Positions 60,650 through 64,000 of a stretch of DNA of 64,000 nt are shown piece by piece. The stretch's first letter is position 1; every line of letters starts with the position of its first letter. Location: assembly GCA_016716135.1 (NCBI GenBank), contig JADJWX010000002.1, positions 248,001 to 312,000 on the forward strand, written 5' to 3'. The notes under the pieces are model-generated. The model worked only from the letters and a program-made list of their open reading frames with translations. It made no database searches and was not told where the DNA came from. The stretch is from Lewinellaceae bacterium (GTDB lineage Bacteria; Bacteroidota; Bacteroidia; Chitinophagales; Saprospiraceae). The translations under genes and the position numbers were made by a program.

Positions 60650-62341
60650 ATGAAACAACTGATCGAATGCGTGCCCAATTTCTCCGAAGGGCGCGACCTG
60701 AATAGTATTGCCCAAATTACCAAAGTCATTGAAAGTGTGGAAGGCGTCAAACTGCTCGACGTTGATCCCGGCAAAGCCACCAACCGCACGGTCGTCACCT
60801 TCGTCGGCGAGCCCGAACCGGTGGTCGAAGCCGCCTTCCTGGCCATGCAAAAAGCCTGCGAACTGATCGATATGCGCAAACACCAGGGTGAGCACCCGCG
60901 CATGGGCGCCACCGATGTGTGCCCGCTCATCCCAATCAGCAACATCAGCATGGAAGAAACGGCCGAATGGGCCCGCCGCCTCGCCGAACGCGCCGGCCGT
61001 GAACTCGACCTGCCCGTCTACCTCTACGAATCCGCCGCCAGCCGCCCCGAACGCCGCAACCTGGCCACCATTCGCGCCGGTGAATATGAGGCGCTACCGG
61101 ACAAACTCGGCAAACCCGAGTGGAAACCCGACTACGGCCCCGCCAAATTCAACGCCCGCAGCGGCGCTACCGCCATCGGCGCCCGCGACTTCCTCATCGC
61201 CTACAACATCAACCTGAACACCACCTCCACCCGCAGGGCCAACTCCGTGGCTTTCGACGTGCGGGAAATCGGCCGCGTAGTCACCGACCGCACCACCGGC
61301 AAACCGGTCATCGGCGTCGACGGCGAGCCCAAACGCGAGCCCGGCACGCTCAAAGGCGTGAAAGGAATCGGCTGGTATATCGAGGAGTACGGTATCGCCC
61401 AGATTTCCATGAACATCACCGACATTCAGGCGACGCCGTTGCACCGGGCCTTCGAGGAATGCCACAAAAGCGCCGACCGCCGCGGCTTGCGCGTCACCGG
61501 CTCGGAACTGGTGGGCCTGGTGCCACTCAACGTGCTGCTCGACGCGGGCAAGTATTTTTTGAAAAAACAACAACGCAGCGTAGGCGTCAGCGAAAGCGAG
61601 CTGATCAAAATCGCCGTCAAATCCATGGGACTCGACGAACTGGCGCCCTTCGATCCGCAGCAGAAAATTATTGAATACAACCTCCGGAAAGACGACCCGG
61701 CCGAGGCCAAAAAACTGATCCGCAAAGATCTCCGCGCCTTTGCCGATGAGGCTGCCAGCGAAAGTGTGGCTCCCGGCGGCGGCTCGGTGAGCGCCTATGC
61801 GGGCGCGCTGGGCGTGTCGCTGGCAACCATGGTGGCCAACCTCAGCTCCCACAAACGCGGCTGGGACGAGCGCTGGGAGGAATTTTCCGAGGCCGCCGAA
61901 AAAGGCCAGGCGCTGAAAGATGCCCTGCTGCGCGCGGTGGATGAAGACACCGAGGCCTTCAATGCCATAATGGCAGCCTTCGGCTTGCCGAAAGGCACGC
62001 CCGAAGAAAAATCGGCCCGCCTGGCTGCCATCGAACAAGCAACGGTGATTGCCACGGAAGTGCCGCTGCGGGTGGTGCGGCTTGGGCTGGAATGTTTTCC
62101 GCTCATCCGCCAGATGGTGCAAACCGGCAATCCCAACTCCATCACCGATGCCGGGGTAGGGGCGCTTTGCGTCCGCTCGGCCGTCCTGGGCGCCGCGCTC
62201 AACGTAAAGGTGAACGCGAAGGATTTGAACGACAAGGCTTACGCCGAAAAAGTGATCGCGGAAGCGGACGCGGCGATGGCGGAAGCGGCCAAACTGGAGG
62301 GCGAGATTTTGGCGCAGGTACGGGAGAAGATGGGGGTGTAG
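60650..62341 (+). CDS. ftcD: bifunctional glutamate formimidoyltransferase / formimidoyltetrahydrofolate cyclodeaminase
   Basis: The protein has 563 residues. The N-terminal part (1–~330) is the formiminotransferase: LIECVPNFSEGRD, LLDVDPGKATNRTVVTFVG, HQGEHPRMGATDVCPL, and the substrate-site region YNINLNTTSTRRA. The C-terminal part (~360–563) is the cyclodeaminase (FADEAASESVAPGGGSVSAYAGALG, ANLSSHKRGWD). Both halves are complete, as in the mammalian-type enzyme. It finishes histidine breakdown by moving the formimino group from formiminoglutamate to tetrahydrofolate and releasing ammonia. No hutH, hutU or hutI lies nearby. Confidence 0.96.
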   Translation: MKQLIECVPNFSEGRDLNSIAQITKVIESVEGVKLLDVDPGKATNRTVVTFVGEPEPVVEAAFLAMQKACELIDMRKHQGEHPRMGATDVCPLIPISNISMEETAEWARRLAERAGRELDLPVYLYESAASRPERRNLATIRAGEYEALPDKLGKPEWKPDYGPAKFNARSGATAIGARDFLIAYNINLNTTSTRRANSVAFDVREIGRVVTDRTTGKPVIGVDGEPKREPGTLKGVKGIGWYIEEYGIAQISMNITDIQATPLHRAFEECHKSADRRGLRVTGSELVGLVPLNVLLDAGKYFLKKQQRSVGVSESELIKIAVKSMGLDELAPFDPQQKIIEYNLRKDDPAEAKKLIRKDLRAFADEAASESVAPGGGSVSAYAGALGVSLATMVANLSSHKRGWDERWEEFSEAAEKGQALKDALLRAVDEDTEAFNAIMAAFGLPKGTPEEKSARLAAIEQATVIATEVPLRVVRLGLECFPLIRQMVQTGNPNSITDAGVGALCVRSAVLGAALNVKVNAKDLNDKAYAEKVIAEADAAMAEAAKLEGEILAQVREKMGV

Positions 62342-62373
62342 GGATTACGGATTGCGGATTAGCAATACTTTTT

Positions 62374-62546
62374 CAGATGTCTCCCTCCGGTCGACATGAC
62401 ATCTTACACCCTGGCAAACTTTCCAACAGATTCCTCGCTACGCTCGAAATTTCCCCAGGGCTTGGTGAAGTTTCGAGCGTAGCGAGAAACCTGTTTAACC
62501 ATTTTATTTTCAGCGATTTGTCATGTCGACCGGAGGGAGACATCTG
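62374..62546. repeat. palindromic element, family J copy 2, with nested arms
   Basis: The outer arms 62374–62401 and 62519–62546 are a perfect 28-bp inverted repeat (CAGATGTCTCCCTCCGGTC…). Inside, TCGCTACGCTCGAAA near 62435–62449 pairs with 62471–62487, giving a second stem of ~16–25 bp. It lies between convergent ftcD and the PhyH-like gene. Its arm is related to that of 33864..33991. Confidence 0.88.
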
Positions 62547-62626
62547 AATTGTTTTAAACAAAACCTATCCTCCGGAGCGCAACTCCGTGCAAAGGCAGGT
62601 AAAACGAAAAGAAGAGTGGGGCTCCA

Positions 62627-63463
62627 CTAAAAATTCAGGACTCCCGCAGTTGGCCTGGGTTTGTAGTCGTCGACATGCGGCAACAATTTGTCGTAACCCC
62701 GTTTTTTGTCCACACCCTCCTGTTCGTTAACATACGGGATGGAGCAAAACCCGAGCATGGCCTTCTGGTTGTCGGTCAGTTTTTCATAGATATCCTGCGG
62801 AAGTCCCATCGGGTAATCGAACATTTGTTTGACCCACCAGCGTGAAAAGGCTGCGATCAACGACCAGCGCGTATTTTCCGTTTTGTTTTCCATGGTGCCG
62901 TGCCAGATGCGGCTGTCCCAGATGAGTAAATCGCCGGGTTGCGACAACACCGGGATGGCATCTTTATAGGCCTGTTGCTCCACATAATTTCCACTCAGGT
63001 GCGAGCCCGGCACCACCACGAAGCAGCCGTTTTCTTCTGTTTGCTCCTCCAGGGTGATGCCTGCCTGAAGCATGAACAAGAAATTGCCGTGATAGGGCAC
63101 GAAAGAGTCGATGTGCATCGCCAGCGCACGGTCGCTGCTCCGCCCCATATAATTTTGCAAAATATAATTGGGCTGATCCTGCGGGATGGCGCGAAACCAC
63201 TGATCGTTCAGGAAATGCATGAGAATTTCGTGCAGGATGGCCGGTTTAAAAAACAGCTCCAAAAAGTAGTGGTCCTTGTAATGCGGGTTGAACAGGTAAA
63301 GATCGTCCCGGGTGAGTGCGGAAAGGTTGGTGGCCGAATTTTTGGTTTTTTCGTACCAGTAATTCGTCAGGTCAAGCGCCTTTTTTATTTCCGCTTTGCT
63401 GAAAACCTGGGGTATTCTGCAGTACCCGTCTGTTTTGATTTTTTCAATTAATGCTTCTTTCAT
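62627..63463 (-). CDS. phytanoyl-CoA dioxygenase (PhyH) family protein
   Basis: The protein has 278 residues from the ATG at 63463 (MKEALIEKIKTDGYCRIPQV). The Fe(II)/2-oxoglutarate fold is indicated by the metal-binding His-x-Asp in LAMHIDSFVPYHG, the GCFVVVPGSHLSG strand, and the distal His in SRIWHGTMENKTENTRWS with the 2-oxoglutarate-binding Arg a few residues later. It should hydroxylate a small molecule or lipid; the substrate is unknown. It is divergent from the 63814 membrane protein and convergent with ftcD. Confidence 0.9.
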   Translation of the reverse strand: MKEALIEKIKTDGYCRIPQVFSKAEIKKALDLTNYWYEKTKNSATNLSALTRDDLYLFNPHYKDHYFLELFFKPAILHEILMHFLNDQWFRAIPQDQPNYILQNYMGRSSDRALAMHIDSFVPYHGNFLFMLQAGITLEEQTEENGCFVVVPGSHLSGNYVEQQAYKDAIPVLSQPGDLLIWDSRIWHGTMENKTENTRWSLIAAFSRWWVKQMFDYPMGLPQDIYEKLTDNQKAMLGFCSIPYVNEQEGVDKKRGYDKLLPHVDDYKPRPTAGVLNF

Positions 63464-63813
63464 TGGAATAGATTTTAGCGCCCCAATCCTGGGCGTTTTG
63501 TGATGGTTTCCAGACTTAATAGGGGGGAGGAGGTAAAAAAGAAGGTCAAATCTAGAGCGATTCAAAACCTGGATAAATTTTTACCCGGTGACTTTGCTCT
63601 GGCGGGAGTATGATCGTGGTCATTGTCCCGGAAAAAACAAACGTTGTCCCTTAGTCGAAGTACCAAAACTTTTCATCAAAAATCTTCCGGCTTGGGAGCG
63701 CATGGCGAGGCTGGTGCAGGCTGGTTCCCGGAATTTTTAACATTACATTCAATCGTTCCCGGCCCGCCGAATAGACGCACGGTATTACCTTCGGGGCCGT
63801 TTAAATTACGCGC
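63464..63813. other. 350-bp divergent intergenic region
   Basis: No gene, long palindrome or clear promoter pair was seen. TTACCTTCGG at ~63784–63793 resembles a -7 element for the right-hand gene, with a mismatch. Confidence 0.4.
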
Positions 63814-64000
63814 ATGTTTACCCTGTCTGCATTCTCCCGTTACTGGTACCTCTGGTTGGTTGTGTTCGTTTTTATAATCGCTGCGGCCACCGGCTTCCGC
63901 GAAACCGTACGCATTCCAATGGAAACGGTCACGCTTTCCGCACCCTGCTGGGCGGTGGTGCTGGGCTGCGCGATCTTTCTCGGATTTGTCGGGCTGACCC
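63814..64000 (+). CDS. membrane protein, cut by the right window edge
   Basis: An ATG at 63814 opens a frame that runs without a stop to base 64000 (62 codons). The product has a first membrane helix (WYLWLVVFVFIIAAATGF), a charged segment (RETVRIPMETV), and the start of a second (WAVVLGCAIFLGFVGL). Too little is present to name a family. The TTAAATT before the start offers no strong ribosome site, which is normal for Bacteroidota. Confidence 0.6.
   Translation, partial: MFTLSAFSRYWYLWLVVFVFIIAAATGFRETVRIPMETVTLSAPCWAVVLGCAIFLGFVGLT

Noticed and set aside
1..64000. rRNA, tRNA, riboswitch and prophage genes
   Set aside because: No tRNA-like T-loop in a cloverleaf context, rRNA segment, known riboswitch core, integrase, capsid or transposase was recognised by eye; a covariance-model search would be needed to exclude small RNAs.

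Overview
The window looks like a chromosomal segment of a Bacteroidota bacterium, most likely a Saprospiria member (Haliscomenobacter/Lewinella-like); the genus is inference. The signs are a type IX secretion sortase (PorU), T9SS-type C-terminal sorting domains, the Bacteroidota order ftsX–DUF3098–uppP, LytTR/propeller two-component genes, TAnnTTTG-like promoter elements, weak Shine-Dalgarno signals and mid-50s GC by eye. No rRNA, tRNA, CRISPR array, phage module or transposase was seen.

Layout. 0–10.2 kb: large secreted beta-helix/SdrD-like proteins, an exo-endonuclease-phosphatase protein, two tandem 496-aa secreted paralogues and a small outer-membrane-type protein. 10.3–12.3 kb: a ferredoxin–nucleotidyl cyclase–globin fusion flanked by two copies of one palindromic element. 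12.3–19.6 kb: a disrupted UvrD/AddA-type helicase, a DUF486 protein, a lipoprotein, a membrane-anchored NB-ARC/TPR STAND protein and a ParE-type toxin–antitoxin pair. 19.8–30.5 kb (all minus): porU, a T9SS cargo-like beta-helix protein, and a LytTR regulator with its propeller histidine kinase. 31–46.5 kb: a lipoprotein, a fused 2-oxoacid dehydrogenase E1, a D-amino-acid-dehydrogenase-like oxidoreductase, a CotH-family protein, asnS, an anti-sigma-type kinase, ybeY, a DUF1963 protein, a HAD phosphatase, the E2 acyltransferase and a polyprenyl synthase. 46.5–57.7 kb: an AraC regulator, a TolB-like lipoprotein, a B12-binding radical SAM protein, a pentapeptide-repeat membrane protein, an acyl-CoA synthetase, a TPR protein and a Wzz/Wzy-like surface polysaccharide pair. 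58.5–64 kb: ftsX, DUF3098, uppP, ftcD, a PhyH-type dioxygenase and a truncated membrane protein.

The most striking non-genic trait is the density of palindromic elements. At least ten families occur, many with perfect stems of 15–32 bp. They sit in 5' regions and between convergent genes, and in three places they lie inside open reading frames without breaking them: the helicase, the radical SAM protein, and the linker of the E1 alpha–beta fusion. No mobilising enzyme is present in the window.

Several genes carry apparent disruptions: a helicase frameshift plus an in-frame TGA, and frameshifts in the histidine kinase, the DUF486 gene and a small secreted protein. porU has no normal start codon. 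Homopolymer-linked indels may be assembly errors, so these genes are described as reconstructed with that caveat.
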